A DNA stretch of 64,000 nt, taken from the NCBI RefSeq assembly GCF_037914945.1, contig NZ_CP149787.1, positions 3,534,001 through 3,598,000 on the forward strand, written 5' to 3'. The notes beneath the pieces are model-generated. The model was not told where the DNA came from and did no database searches. It was given only the letters and a program-made list of their open reading frames with translations. This stretch comes from Haloterrigena sp. KLK7. GTDB taxonomy: Archaea > Halobacteriota > Halobacteria > Halobacteriales > Natrialbaceae. Numbering within the stretch: position 1 is the stretch's first letter; each line of letters begins with the position of its first letter. Position numbers and translations under genes: made by a program. Below are positions 25,312 to 35,054 of this stretch, one piece after another.

Positions 25312-26460
25312 TCAGGAGTCGGTCGGCGGCGCCGGTGCCTCGACTCCCGGTGTCAGCGAGCGGACGTACTTCGTCACGTGGTCGTCGATGCGGCGCTTGT
25401 AGCCGGCCTGTCTGGCGAGGCGATCGAGTTCGCGAGCGACGAGGCTCCCGTACTGGACGGCCTTTTTCTCCCTCGAGACGAGCGCTTCAGGGAGGAAGTC
25501 GGCCGCGACGCGTCGGAGCGCGCGCTTCCGCTCGGTCTCGTCGGCCAGCAACGAGTCCGGGAGACGCAGCGCCGCGTCGACGACGGCATCGTGCAAGAGC
25601 GGCGCGACCGGCTCGAGACCGGTCGCCTCGATCGCGCGGACGTCTCTGGGTAGCTGGTCGGGCAGGGAGGCGATCTGCTCGCGGACCGCTCCCCGCGTCG
25701 TCTCGGCGTCGACGCGGTGATCGAGGCGGACGACCTTCTCGTAGCCGCCGAACAGTTCGTCGGCGCCCTGGCCGACCGCCAGCGCGTCGAAGCCGTCGGC
25801 GGCGACGCGCTCGCCGACCAGGTACAGCGGCAGGGCGATCTGGACGTCCATCGCGTTCGTGCGCCCGGTCGCTTCGGCGACGCGGGGGACGGCTCGCTCG
25901 AGGTCGGCCGGCTCGAGTTCGACGACGGTGAGATCGCGCCCCATCGCGTCGGCGGCGGACCGGGCGGCCGCGACGTCGTGGCTGTCGGGGAAGCCGACGA
26001 CGTACAGCGGCGCGTCCAGCAGTTCGGCGACCAGCGCCGAGTCGACGCCGCCGGAGAAGGCGACGGCGATCTCCCGATCGGGAGCGAGCGCGTCGGCCGC
26101 GGCGGTCTCGATCGCGTCGGTCAGGGCCTCGAGTGCGACCTCCGGATCGCTCTCCGGGGTCGGTTCGGGTACCGTCCAGCGACGCTCGGGAGCGGCGTCG
26201 GTCGCGGCGAGCTCGAGTGCGGTCCCCACGGGGAGGAGCTCCGGCGCCTCGAGCGCGCCGGGTTCGAAGGCCCATTCGCGGCTCGCGCGCTCGGTGCCTT
26301 TCTCGAGATCGTCGCTTTCGACGTAGACCGGCACGCGGCCGAGGACGTCCCGGACGAGCGTTCCCTCGAGTTCGCCGGCGAAGCCGCTCGTTCCGGGGAG
26401 GGGATCGCCGGTCTCGAGGGCCTCGCGGACGGTGTCGGGGGCGGCGCCGCGCAGCGTCAT
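25312..26460 (-). CDS. Asparagine-synthase-like amidotransferase with shortened N-terminal domain
   Basis: A 382-residue protein. The C-terminal synthase domain is clear: IAVAFSGGVDSALVAELL holds the SGGVDS pyrophosphate loop (about 133-138), and VGQGADELFGGYEK follows the AsnB pattern. The N-terminal 120 residues are too short for a full glutaminase domain and lack the N-terminal catalytic Cys2. Glutamine cannot be the nitrogen donor through this chain; ammonia or another substrate is more likely. It overlaps the PHP gene by 4 nt. True asparagine synthase activity is uncertain. Confidence 0.82.
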   Translation of the reverse strand: MTLRGAAPDTVREALETGDPLPGTSGFAGELEGTLVRDVLGRVPVYVESDDLEKGTERASREWAFEPGALEAPELLPVGTALELAATDAAPERRWTVPEPTPESDPEVALEALTDAIETAAADALAPDREIAVAFSGGVDSALVAELLDAPLYVVGFPDSHDVAAARSAADAMGRDLTVVELEPADLERAVPRVAEATGRTNAMDVQIALPLYLVGERVAADGFDALAVGQGADELFGGYEKVVRLDHRVDAETTRGAVREQIASLPDQLPRDVRAIEATGLEPVAPLLHDAVVDAALRLPDSLLADETERKRALRRVAADFLPEALVSREKKAVQYGSLVARELDRLARQAGYKRRIDDHVTKYVRSLTPGVEAPAPPTDS

Positions 26461-27143
26461 CGGAACAGGCTCAGCATGGTGTTTCTCACGCGGCGGGTGA
26501 CGCCGCCGGCGGCCTGTCGGAAGCTGATATGCCAGGGGGTCCGCTTGCCCTCGACGGTGGTCCGCCCCTCGCGGATCGCCTCGAGGACGGCGTCGGCGGA
26601 GCGCTCGTCGGCGTCGACGCGGGTGACGGCCTGCCCGACCATCTCGCTGATGTGGGCGTCGCTACCGGCGGTCATCGGCAGGTCGCGGGCGCGGGCGAAC
26701 CGCTCGGCCTGTCGGTTCGCGCGGCCGGTCAGGAGCCGAGAGTTGTAGACCTCGATGGCGTCGCCCGCGGCGAGTTCCTCGCGGCTGATGCGGGCCATCA
26801 CGCCGTGGCGCGACTCCTGGAACGGATGCGGGATCACCGCGAGGCCGTCCTGTTCCCAGATCGCTTCGAGCGTCGATTCGTAGGAGAGACCGGGCGGGAC
26901 GGCCTCTTCGAGTCCGAGCCCGAGGACGTGGCCGGCCTTGCTCGAGATCTCCATGCCGGGGATCCCGAGCAGTCCGTAGTCGGCGGCGCGTTCGGCGGCG
27001 TCGAGGCTCGCGTCGATCTCGTCGTGGTCGGTGACGGCGATCGCGTCCAACCCGACGGCGTCGGCCTGTTCGAGGATGAGTTCGACCGGATCGCGGCCGT
27101 CGTAGGACAGCGACGAGTGAGTGTGGAGTTCAACCGACAGCAC
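26457..27143 (-). CDS. PHP-domain metal-dependent phosphoesterase
   Basis: A 228-residue PHP protein with the four metal-binding motifs in order: ELHTHSSLSYDGRD (about 5-18), VTDHDEID, GMEISS, VIPHPFQ, and late GSDAHI. Such stand-alone PHP proteins hydrolyse phosphoesters, for example nucleoside 3',5'-bisphosphates. The start is GTG 27143, since no ATG precedes the ELHTHS motif. It lies upstream of and overlaps the asparagine-synthase-like gene, so they are co-transcribed. Confidence 0.85.
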   Translation of the reverse strand: MLSVELHTHSSLSYDGRDPVELILEQADAVGLDAIAVTDHDEIDASLDAAERAADYGLLGIPGMEISSKAGHVLGLGLEEAVPPGLSYESTLEAIWEQDGLAVIPHPFQESRHGVMARISREELAAGDAIEVYNSRLLTGRANRQAERFARARDLPMTAGSDAHISEMVGQAVTRVDADERSADAVLEAIREGRTTVEGKRTPWHISFRQAAGGVTRRVRNTMLSLFR

Positions 27144-27717
27144 GTGTCTGTCTCGGCGTTAGAGTGGATCGATCAAAAACACCTCGGTCCGACCGGACGA
27201 GTCGCGTCGTCCGTGACTGCGAGGTACCCGGGTCCGATGAGTGCTCCCCGCGTACAGACAGTCTCCATGTCACTCGAGACGCCACGACGGCATGCGGTGG
27301 CTACGGTGGCGCGCGCTGTCGGCGGACCGAACGATAGTGAGGGCAGCCGTCGACAGTGCGCGAGGGATGAGCGAACGAGTCTGCGAGTGAGCGAATCGGT
27401 TGGGGAGGGAGTGGCGATTCCTCGTTGCCAGCAGCAGTAGCCTACTCGTTTCATCGCGTCTACTCGTTTCATCTCGTTGTCTCGAGTGGAGCGGTCAGTT
27501 CCATCGGTATCGAACGACGGACCGGAACGATCGAACGTGAAAGTGAGCGTTCCGCTTTCTGTCGGCTCGAGTGAGGCGGGGCGCAACGAGACGGTTCCGA
27601 GGTCGGATGTTGACGCGGCCGTGATCGAGCGACGCGAATCGAAACGGAAGAAAGGACCCGCGGGAAGGACGGAACGTCGGTCCACGGGACGCGACGAACG
27701 GATCGCCGCGGTCGTCG
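27144..27717. other. Intergenic region with dispersed-repeat copy C
   Basis: A 574-nt gap with no credible gene. It holds repeat copy C (27304-27437). A short direct repeat CTACTCGTTTCATC occurs twice, at 27442-27455 and 27459-27472. The rest shows no recognisable signal. Confidence 0.65.
27304..27437 (+). repeat. Dispersed non-coding repeat, copy C
   Basis: This copy begins GGTGGCGCGCGCTGTCGGCGG and ends GCGAATCGGTTGGGGAGGG, AGTGGCGATTCC, TCGTTGCCAGC. It shares both ends with the copies at 579-770 and 4889-5191 and is the shortest (about 134 nt). Confidence 0.8.
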
Positions 27718-28164
27718 TCAGTCGTCGGTGTCCAGTTCGACCAACTCGAGCGGTCGATCCAGATGGCAGACGTCGTGTGGCGGGTCGCCGAGGATCTCGC
27801 GGATACGATACTCTTCGTCGAACTCGGCCCCGTCGGGCTCGCAGTACTCGTGGCTGGGACACTCGACGTAGGGACAGGGCCCGGGGAGGCTGGTCTTGCT
27901 GCCGGCGAAGGCCCCCTTCGAGGTGATGTTCGCGCGCACGTCTGCGGGTTCGACCTCGACGGCGCGGACGCCCCCGTCGTGCATGGCGCACTCGAGGGTC
28001 TGGGCGTTCTCCCGGACGGACGTGATGCGGTACTTGGTGCCGGACTCGAGATTGAGACACTGACTCCGGTAGGGACAGCCGGCGCAGGCGTCGGCCTCGC
28101 CGTGGTAGACGAACTCGGTCTCCGGGTCGGCCAGCCGGGTTCCGACGAGCGTGACGGTCGACAT
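27718..28164 (-). CDS. UPF0179 family protein
   Basis: A 148-residue archaeal protein. It contains ACAGCPYRSQCLNLESGTKYRI (paired Cys near 30-40), LECAMHDGGVRAVEVEPADV and PGPCPYVECPSHEYCEPDG. The many conserved Cys suggest a metal or Fe-S site. The start is ATG 28164 (MSTVTLVGTRLADPE), not the longer upstream frame. UPF0179 has no assigned function. Confidence 0.85.
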   Translation of the reverse strand: MSTVTLVGTRLADPETEFVYHGEADACAGCPYRSQCLNLESGTKYRITSVRENAQTLECAMHDGGVRAVEVEPADVRANITSKGAFAGSKTSLPGPCPYVECPSHEYCEPDGAEFDEEYRIREILGDPPHDVCHLDRPLELVELDTDD

Positions 28165-28274
28165 AGCACTACGTAGGCGGCGGTAGCGGTTAAGACTCAC
28201 GCGTTAGCGGACCCGCCCGTCGGATCGCTCTCGACGGACCGTCGCAGTCGATCGGTGGCGGTCCGCGAGGCCAG

Positions 28275-28721
28275 TCACTCGGTCGATGCGGTGTCGGCGC
28301 CGTCCGCGCCCGTCAGCTCGTCCAGTCGCTCGAAGTACGTCTCGCGAGGGACCTGGTAGAGTCCCCGATAGTCGATCTCGCCGCCGTCGAACGCCTTCGC
28401 GAGTTCGACGACCCGCTCGAGCGCCTCCTCTCGCGTCGGGAATCGCTCGGTGTCCGCCGAGACGTCGGGCTCGAGGTAGAAGGAGACGTACCAGTCGTCG
28501 TCATCGGCCCGGTTGGTGGGGTTGGTCCCGGGACGGCGCGTCCGTTTCCCGTGTGTCAGGTAGAGCGTGGGCAGACAGGCCGCCGGGAACGCGTCCCCGT
28601 TGAAGACGTCCGGCCGGTAGGCGAGCACGAGTCGCCCGTCCTCGCCTCGGTTCCAGACGTCCCAGCCGTCGGGGAGCGGCGATAGCGCGTCGGAATCGGC
28701 GTCGACAGCCGGATCGGTCAT
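28275..28721 (-). CDS. DUF5820-family haloarchaeal protein
   Basis: A 148-residue protein. It has a conserved aromatic core: LPDGWDVWNRGEDGRLVLAYRPDVF, then AACLPTLYLTHGKRTRRPG and DWYVSFYLEPDV. I recognise this layout as a haloarchaeal family of unknown function (DUF5820). The start is ATG 28721 (MTDPAVDADS), with a longer in-frame upstream option. No catalytic motif is seen. Confidence 0.72.
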   Translation of the reverse strand: MTDPAVDADSDALSPLPDGWDVWNRGEDGRLVLAYRPDVFNGDAFPAACLPTLYLTHGKRTRRPGTNPTNRADDDDWYVSFYLEPDVSADTERFPTREEALERVVELAKAFDGGEIDYRGLYQVPRETYFERLDELTGADGADTASTE

Positions 28722-29350
28722 GGGCGACGATACGGACGGCACTCATAAAGCCTCGTCGTCGGCCGCCGAGTCGGTGGCGATCGACCCGCGTTCGTGTGCC
28801 GCCTGTGCCGGGTTCGCGTCGCGCGAGTCGCGCGGTCGGCGCGCGCGAGCGTCGCTGGCCATTGCTGGCCGGTCGTTTATGTCAGTACCCCTCGAAAGTG
28901 AGGTGTGGTATCGAGCATCATAATACGATACTGGTAGAATTTGCCCGTAATAAAGTCCCGACAAATACCTTTTGGGGCCAAAGCTAAGTACCTGGATTAC
29001 TCACTCATTAAATACTATCGGTATCCGTTCGCCGGACCGATCCACTCCGCGCCCGTCCCCGGCGCACCGTTGCCCGAGTCCCCGACGCGCTCGTCGCGCA
29101 ACGTCGAGTGGTGATAGATCACACATGACACGACAGACCGCCGCCCACCGCCGCTCGGTCCGTTCCGGGAGCGCCACGCTCGCGGAGCGACTCGACGGCG
29201 GTGGCGGCGTCGCGCTGTCGGGTGACGCGGTTCGACGGATTCCGACGGTTCGGCCACGACGCCACGGCTGGTCGAACGACGTCCGCGCAAGTGACGGTCC
29301 GTGTGACAACGGACGCTGCAGACGGGGGACCCGTAACTGGCAATGATACC
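28722..29350. other. Intergenic region upstream of the PrkA operon
   Basis: A 629-nt gap. The left 150 nt are GC-rich. The stretch 28920-29030 is clearly AT-rich (AATACGATACTGGTAGAATT; CATTAAATACTATCGG) and probably contains the operon promoter. If so, the operon has a leader of 300 nt or more. Small open frames here show no protein-like signature. Confidence 0.5.
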
Positions 29351-31420
29351 ATGACCGGTGACATCGAGACACTCGAGACGCTCAGCACGGATTACAAGGA
29401 ATCGATGCCCGCAGACCTGCGGGAGACCAAGTCCTTCGACTGGTACCTAGAGGAGTGCTACGAGGACCCGAAGATCACCCGCAACGCCCACCAGCGCGTC
29501 GCGGACATGTTCGACTACTACGGGACGACCTACGACGAGACCGAGGGCGTCGTCGAGTACCTCCTCGCGAGCGAGGACCCGCTGAACGACGGCGAGAACA
29601 CCTTCTACGGGCGAGTGATCCACCAGTCGATCCACGAGTTCGTGAACAAGGTCAAGTCGGGCGCCCGACGGCTCGGCCCCGAACGGCGTATCAAGCTGCT
29701 GCTCGGCCCGGTCGGCTCCGGGAAGTCCCACTTCGACAAGCAGGTCCGCAAGTACTTCGAGGACTACACGCTCCGCGAGGAGGGCCGGATGTACACGTTC
29801 CGGTGGACCAACCTCTGTGACGTCATCCAGGACCAGGACCCGGCCGACGACAGCGTCCGGTCCCCGATGAACCAGGATCCCCTCGTCTTGCTCCCGTTAG
29901 AGCAGCGCCAGCGCGTGATCGACGACCTCAACGAGAACTTAGACGCGCCCTACACGATCCAGAACGAGCAGGCGCTGGACCCCGAAAGCGAGTTCTACAT
30001 GGACAAGCTGCTGGCCCACTACGACGACGACCTCCAGCAGGTCCTCGAGAACCACGTCGAGATCGTTCGGTTCGTCGCCGACGAGAACAAGCGCCAGGGC
30101 CTCGAGACGTTCGAACCCAAGGACAAGAAGAACCAGGACGAGACGGAGCTGACCGGCGACGTCAACTACTCCAAGATCGCCATCTACGGCGAGAGTGACC
30201 CGCGCGCGTTCGACTACTCGGGGGCGTTCTGTAACGCCAACCGCGGCATCTTCTCCGGCGAGGAGCTGCTCAAGCTCCAGCGGGAGTTCCTCTACGACTT
30301 CCTGCACGCGACCCAGGAACAGACGATCAAGCCCAAGAACAACCCGCGGATCGACATCGACCAGGTGATCGTCGGCCGGACGAACATGCCCGAGTACAAG
30401 GACAAGAAGGGCGACGAGAAGATGGAGGCGTTCAACGACCGCACCAAGCGGATCGACTTCCCGTACGTCCTCAGCTACGAGGACGAGGCCGAGATCTACA
30501 ACAAGATGCTTTCCAACGCCGACGTCCCCGACATCAACGTCGAGCCCCACACGCTCGAGATGGCGGGCCTGTTCGGCGTCCTCACGCGCATCGAGGAGCC
30601 CGACACCGAGACGATCGATCTGCTCTCGAAGGCCAAGGCCTACAACGGCGAGATCGACGAGGGCGACGACATCGACGTCAAGAAGCTCCGCGAGGAAGCG
30701 GAACAGAAGGCCGAGATCGGCGAGGGCATGGTCGGGGTCTCCCCGCGGTTCATCGGCGACGAGATCGCCGAGGCCATCATGGACTCGAAACACCGCCAGC
30801 GCGGCTTCCTCTCGCCGCTGACGGTGTTCAACTTCTTCGAGGAGAACTTAGAGCACCACGGCTCCATTCCGGAGGACAACTTCGAGAAGTACTACCGCTA
30901 CCTCGAGACGGTCCGCGAGGAGTACAAGGAGCGAGCCATCGAGGACGTCCGCCACGCGCTGGCCTACGACATCGACGAGATCCAGCGCCAGGGCGAGAAG
31001 TACATGGACCACGTGATGGCCTACATCGACGACGACACCATCGAGGACGACCTCACGGGCCGCGAGCAGGAACCCGACGAGACCTTCCTGCGCTCCGTCG
31101 AGGAGAAACTCGACATCCCCGAAGATCGGAAGGAGGACTTCCGCCAGGAGGTCTCCAACTGGGTCTCCCGACGCGCCCGCGAGGGCGAGGCGTTCAACCC
31201 GCAGGACAACGAGCGCCTGCGCCGCGCGTTAGAGCGCAAGCTCTGGGAAGACAAGAAGCACAACATCAACTTCTCCGCGCTGGTCAGCGCCAACGAGTTC
31301 GACGACGACGAGCGCTCCGCGTGGATCGACGCGCTGATGGAACAGGGCTACTCCGAGGAGGGCGCCAAGGAAGTGCTCGAGTTCGCCGGCGCGGAGGTCG
31401 CCAAGGCGGAGATGGACTGA
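29351..31420 (+). CDS. prkA: PrkA-type AAA serine protein kinase 1
   Basis: A 689-residue protein of the PrkA/YeaG family. The AAA-type domain has the Walker A LLGPVGSGKSHFDK (about 117-130). YDEAEIYNKMLS and a long helical C-terminal region resemble the kinase-like end of bacterial PrkA. It is slightly longer than bacterial PrkA (about 640). The start ATG 29351 (MTGDIETLE) sits well inside a longer open frame. It is the first gene of a four-gene operon with a second PrkA, YeaH and SpoVR. In bacteria this set acts in stationary-phase and starvation responses; the archaeal role is inferred. Confidence 0.92.
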   Translation: MTGDIETLETLSTDYKESMPADLRETKSFDWYLEECYEDPKITRNAHQRVADMFDYYGTTYDETEGVVEYLLASEDPLNDGENTFYGRVIHQSIHEFVNKVKSGARRLGPERRIKLLLGPVGSGKSHFDKQVRKYFEDYTLREEGRMYTFRWTNLCDVIQDQDPADDSVRSPMNQDPLVLLPLEQRQRVIDDLNENLDAPYTIQNEQALDPESEFYMDKLLAHYDDDLQQVLENHVEIVRFVADENKRQGLETFEPKDKKNQDETELTGDVNYSKIAIYGESDPRAFDYSGAFCNANRGIFSGEELLKLQREFLYDFLHATQEQTIKPKNNPRIDIDQVIVGRTNMPEYKDKKGDEKMEAFNDRTKRIDFPYVLSYEDEAEIYNKMLSNADVPDINVEPHTLEMAGLFGVLTRIEEPDTETIDLLSKAKAYNGEIDEGDDIDVKKLREEAEQKAEIGEGMVGVSPRFIGDEIAEAIMDSKHRQRGFLSPLTVFNFFEENLEHHGSIPEDNFEKYYRYLETVREEYKERAIEDVRHALAYDIDEIQRQGEKYMDHVMAYIDDDTIEDDLTGREQEPDETFLRSVEEKLDIPEDRKEDFRQEVSNWVSRRAREGEAFNPQDNERLRRALERKLWEDKKHNINFSALVSANEFDDDERSAWIDALMEQGYSEEGAKEVLEFAGAEVAKAEMD

Positions 31421-31446
31421 TATGAACGCCACAGAGGTCGACTAAC

Positions 31447-33735
31447 ATGACCGGGGACGACTACGTCACCGAGGCCGATCACACGCTCGAGGAGACCTAC
31501 GAGGAGCCGATGGACCTCGCGACCTACGTCGATCGGATCTTCGAGAATCCGACGATCGCCTCCCACGCGTCGAAGTACCTCCTCGAGGCGATCGAGGCCG
31601 CCGGCACCCGCACGGTCGTCGAGGAGGGCGAGGAGAAGGAGCGCTACCGCTTCTTCGACGACCCGTACAACGACGGCGAGCACGCGATCCTCGGCAACAC
31701 CGAGGTGCTCAACGGGTTCGTCGACGACCTCCGGTCGATCGCCGCGGGGCGGGCGAAAGACGAGAAGATCATCTGGTTCGAGGGCCCCACGGCGACGGGC
31801 AAGTCCGAACTCAAGCGCTGTCTGGTCAACGGGCTGCGCGAGTACTCGAAGACGCCCGAGGGACGGCGCTACACGGTCGAGTGGAACGTGACCACCGCCG
31901 AGGCCGGCGACCGCGGCCTGAGCTACGGGACCGGCGATCCCACGGCGACGGACGACCAGCACTGGTACGAGAGCCCCGTCCAGACCCACCCGCTGTCGGT
32001 GTTCCCTCAGAACGTCCGCGAGCGGTTGCTCGAGGACCTCAACGCCGAACTCGACGACCACGTCCCCGTCCAGGTCGACGCGGAACTCGACCCGTTCTCC
32101 CGGGAGGCCTACGACTTCTTAGAGGAGCGCTACCGCCGGGAGGGCGAGGAGGAGCTGTTCTCGGCGATCACCGACGACGACCACCTCCGCGTGAAGAACT
32201 ACGTCGTCGACATCGGTCAGGGCGTCGGCGTCCTCCACTCGGAGGACGAGGGCCGACCCAAGGAACGGCTCGTCGGCTCCTGGATGCACGGCATGCTGCA
32301 GGAACTGGACTCCCGCGGGCGCAAGAACCCGCAGGCGTTCTCCTACGACGGCGTCCTCTCGCAGGGCAACGGCGTCCTCACGATCGTCGAGGACGCGGCC
32401 CAGCACGCCGACCTGCTGCAGAAGCTGCTGAACGTCCCCGACGAGCAGTCGGTGAAACTGGACAAGGGAATCGGGATGGACGTCGACTCCCAGCTGTTGA
32501 TCATCTCGAACCCCGACCTCGAGGCGCAGCTCAACCAGCACTCGGACCGCAACGGCATGGACCCCCTGAAAGCGCTCAAACGCCGACTGGACAAACACCA
32601 GTTCGGCTACCTGACGAACCTCTCGCTCGAGTCCGAGCTCATCCGTCGCGAACTGACCAACGAGACGTCCGTCTGGGAGGCCGAGAGCTACGACGAACTC
32701 GAGGATCGCATCCGCGAACCGGTGTCGGTGACGGTCAAGGATCAGGACGGCGAGACGCACACGCGGGAGTTCGCGCCCCACGCGATCGAGGCGGCCGCCC
32801 TCTACGCGGTCGCGACGCGACTCGACGAGGAGAACCTCCCCAACGGACTGGACCTCGTCGACAAGGCCCTGATCTACGACCAGGGCTACCTCCAGGAGGG
32901 CGACTCCCGCCGCGAGAAAGAGGAGTTCGACTTCGACGGCGAGGCCCACGACGGCGAACACGGCATCCCGGTGACCTACACGCGGGACACCCTCGCCGAA
33001 CTGCTCCAGACCGAGCGGGACCGCCACCACCCCGATCTGGCGGTCGAGAACGTGGTCATGCCCCGGGACGTGCTCAACGCGATGGCCGAGGGACTGGCCG
33101 ACGCCCCCGTCTTCTCGACGGGCGAGCGCTCGGAGTTCGAGAACCGAATCGTGCCCGTGAAGAACTACCTCTTCGACCAACAGGAGAGCGACGTCATCGA
33201 GGCGATCATGCACGACAAGCGGGTCGACGAGGAGACCGTCGCCGAGTACGTCGAACACGTCTACGCCTGGGAGACCGAGGAGCCGCTGTACAACGACCGC
33301 GGCGAGCGCGTCGAGCCGGACCCGCTGAAGATGAAGCTGTTCGAGATCGAACACCTCGGCCGGTTCTCCGAGGGCGAGTACGAGGGCAACCTCCCGCGGG
33401 AGAGCGTCCGTAACTTCCGCCGCGAGAAGGTGATCACCTCGCTGAACCGCCACGCGTGGGAACACCGCAACGAGGACTTCTCGGTCGAGGACGTCGACCT
33501 GACGGCGATCCCGGTGATCAAGACCGTCCTCGAGAGCCACGACTGGGAGGACGTCCAGCGGACCTTCGAGGACTTCGACCCGCGCCAGTGGGACGACCCA
33601 CCGAGCGGCACGCAGACGGCGTCGGTCAAGGAGCGAACGATCGAAACGATGGTCGACCTCTTCGACTACTCGGAGGCGTCGGCCGAGCTAACCAGCCGAC
33701 ACGTCATGGGACAGGTGAGCTACAGATGGGACTGA
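31447..33735 (+). CDS. PrkA-type AAA protein 2 (paralogue)
   Basis: A 762-residue PrkA paralogue, longer than gene 1. The Walker A is [14 protein letters not shown] (about 116-129), replacing GPVGSGKS. Shared family stretches include [20 protein letters not shown] and [12 protein letters not shown]. It starts 26 nt after prkA-1 and overlaps the YeaH gene by 10 nt. Two divergent PrkA copies in one operon suggest a heteromeric assembly or two targets. Confidence 0.9.
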   Translation: MTGDDYVTEADHTLEETYEEPMDLATYVDRIFENPTIASHASKYLLEAIEAAGTRTVVEEGEEKERYRFFDDPYNDGEHAILGNTEVLNGFVDDLRSIAAGRAKDEKIIWFEGPTATGKSELKRCLVNGLREYSKTPEGRRYTVEWNVTTAEAGDRGLSYGTGDPTATDDQHWYESPVQTHPLSVFPQNVRERLLEDLNAELDDHVPVQVDAELDPFSREAYDFLEERYRREGEEELFSAITDDDHLRVKNYVVDIGQGVGVLHSEDEGRPKERLVGSWMHGMLQELDSRGRKNPQAFSYDGVLSQGNGVLTIVEDAAQHADLLQKLLNVPDEQSVKLDKGIGMDVDSQLLIISNPDLEAQLNQHSDRNGMDPLKALKRRLDKHQFGYLTNLSLESELIRRELTNETSVWEAESYDELEDRIREPVSVTVKDQDGETHTREFAPHAIEAAALYAVATRLDEENLPNGLDLVDKALIYDQGYLQEGDSRREKEEFDFDGEAHDGEHGIPVTYTRDTLAELLQTERDRHHPDLAVENVVMPRDVLNAMAEGLADAPVFSTGERSEFENRIVPVKNYLFDQQESDVIEAIMHDKRVDEETVAEYVEHVYAWETEEPLYNDRGERVEPDPLKMKLFEIEHLGRFSEGEYEGNLPRESVRNFRREKVITSLNRHAWEHRNEDFSVEDVDLTAIPVIKTVLESHDWEDVQRTFEDFDPRQWDDPPSGTQTASVKERTIETMVDLFDYSEASAELTSRHVMGQVSYRWD

Positions 33736-35054
33736 AAGACGACCTCGAGCGATTCCGGGAAGTGGGCGAACAGCGCCGCGAGGATCTGGCCGACTTCATC
33801 CAGTACGGCGATCTGAGCGGCGGCGGGAACAGCGACATCCAGATCCCGGTCAAGATCGTCTCGCTACCGGAGTTCGAGTACGACCAGCGGGACAAGGGCG
33901 GCGTCGGCCAGGGCGAGGACGGCACGCCCCAGCCCGGCCAGCCGGTCGGCCAGCCCCAGCCACAGCCGGGCGACGACGACGGCGAGGACGGCGAACCCGG
34001 CGAGGAGGGCGGCGACCACGAGTACTACGAGATGGACCCCGAGGAGTTCGCCGAGGAACTCGACGAGGAACTCGGCTTAGACCTCGATCCGAAGGGGAAG
34101 AAGGTCGTCGAGGAGAAGGAAGGCCCCTTCACCGACATGACCCGGACGGGCCCCGACAGCACCCTCGACTTCGAGCGGATGTTCAAGGAGGGGCTCAAGC
34201 GAAAGCTCGCGATGGACTTCGACGAGGAGTTCCTGCGGGAACTCTGCAAGGTCGAAGGGATCGAGCCCCGCGAGGTCTTCGAGTGGGCCCGCGGCGAGAA
34301 CCTACCCGTCTCGATGGCCTGGGTCGAGGAAGCTTACAGTAGCATTCCCGATGACGAACGCGGGAAATGGGCCTCCATCGAGGAGGTCGAGGCGAACGTC
34401 GAACGCGAGAGCGTCCAGCAGAAGATCCGCCGGGAGGGGATCAAACAGGTCCCCTTCCGCCGCGAGGACGAGCGCTACCGCCACCCGGAGATCATCGAGG
34501 AGAAGGAGAAGAACGTCGTGGTCGTCAACATCCGCGACGTCTCCGGCTCGATGCGCGAGAAGAAACGCGAACTCGTCGAGCGGACCTTCACCCCGCTGGA
34601 CTGGTACCTCCAGGGCAAGTACGACAACGCCGAGTTCGTCTACATCGCCCACGACGCCGACGCCTGGGAGGTCGAACGCGACGACTTCTTCGGCATCCGC
34701 AGCGGCGGCGGGACGAAGATCTCGAGCGCCTACGAACTCGCGAACGAACTGCTCGAGGAGTACCCCTGGAGCGACTGGAACCGGTACGTCTTCGCCGCGG
34801 GCGACTCCGAGAACTCCTCGAACGACACCGAAGAGCGCGTCATTCCGATGATGGAGCAGATCCCGGCGAACCTCCACGCCTACGTGGAGACCCAGCCCAG
34901 CGGCAACGCGATCAACGCCACCCACGCCGAGGAGCTCGAGCGCCACTTCGGCACCGACGCCGACGACGTGGCCGTGGCGTACGTCAACAGCAAGGAGGAC
35001 GTGACGGACGCGATCTACGAGATCCTCTCGACGGAGGGTGAAGCAGATGAGTAA
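33726..35054 (+). CDS. YeaH/YhbH family VWA protein
   Basis: A 442-residue protein (DUF444). After a Gly/Pro/Gln-rich acidic linker (about 60-105) the C-terminal half is a von Willebrand A domain with the MIDAS motif DVSGSM (about 275-280) and [15 protein letters not shown]. The ATG at 33726 overlaps prkA-2, and the spoVR ATG overlaps its stop, so translation is coupled throughout. VWA proteins paired with AAA ATPases usually act as metal-dependent adaptors. Confidence 0.92.
   Translation: MGLKDDLERFREVGEQRREDLADFIQYGDLSGGGNSDIQIPVKIVSLPEFEYDQRDKGGVGQGEDGTPQPGQPVGQPQPQPGDDDGEDGEPGEEGGDHEYYEMDPEEFAEELDEELGLDLDPKGKKVVEEKEGPFTDMTRTGPDSTLDFERMFKEGLKRKLAMDFDEEFLRELCKVEGIEPREVFEWARGENLPVSMAWVEEAYSSIPDDERGKWASIEEVEANVERESVQQKIRREGIKQVPFRREDERYRHPEIIEEKEKNVVVVNIRDVSGSMREKKRELVERTFTPLDWYLQGKYDNAEFVYIAHDADAWEVERDDFFGIRSGGGTKISSAYELANELLEEYPWSDWNRYVFAAGDSENSSNDTEERVIPMMEQIPANLHAYVETQPSGNAINATHAEELERHFGTDADDVAVAYVNSKEDVTDAIYEILSTEGEADE

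Noticed and set aside
25312-26460. Standard glutamine-dependent asparagine synthetase (asnB)
   Set aside because: The N-terminal Cys2 and most of the glutaminase domain are missing, so no gene symbol is given.
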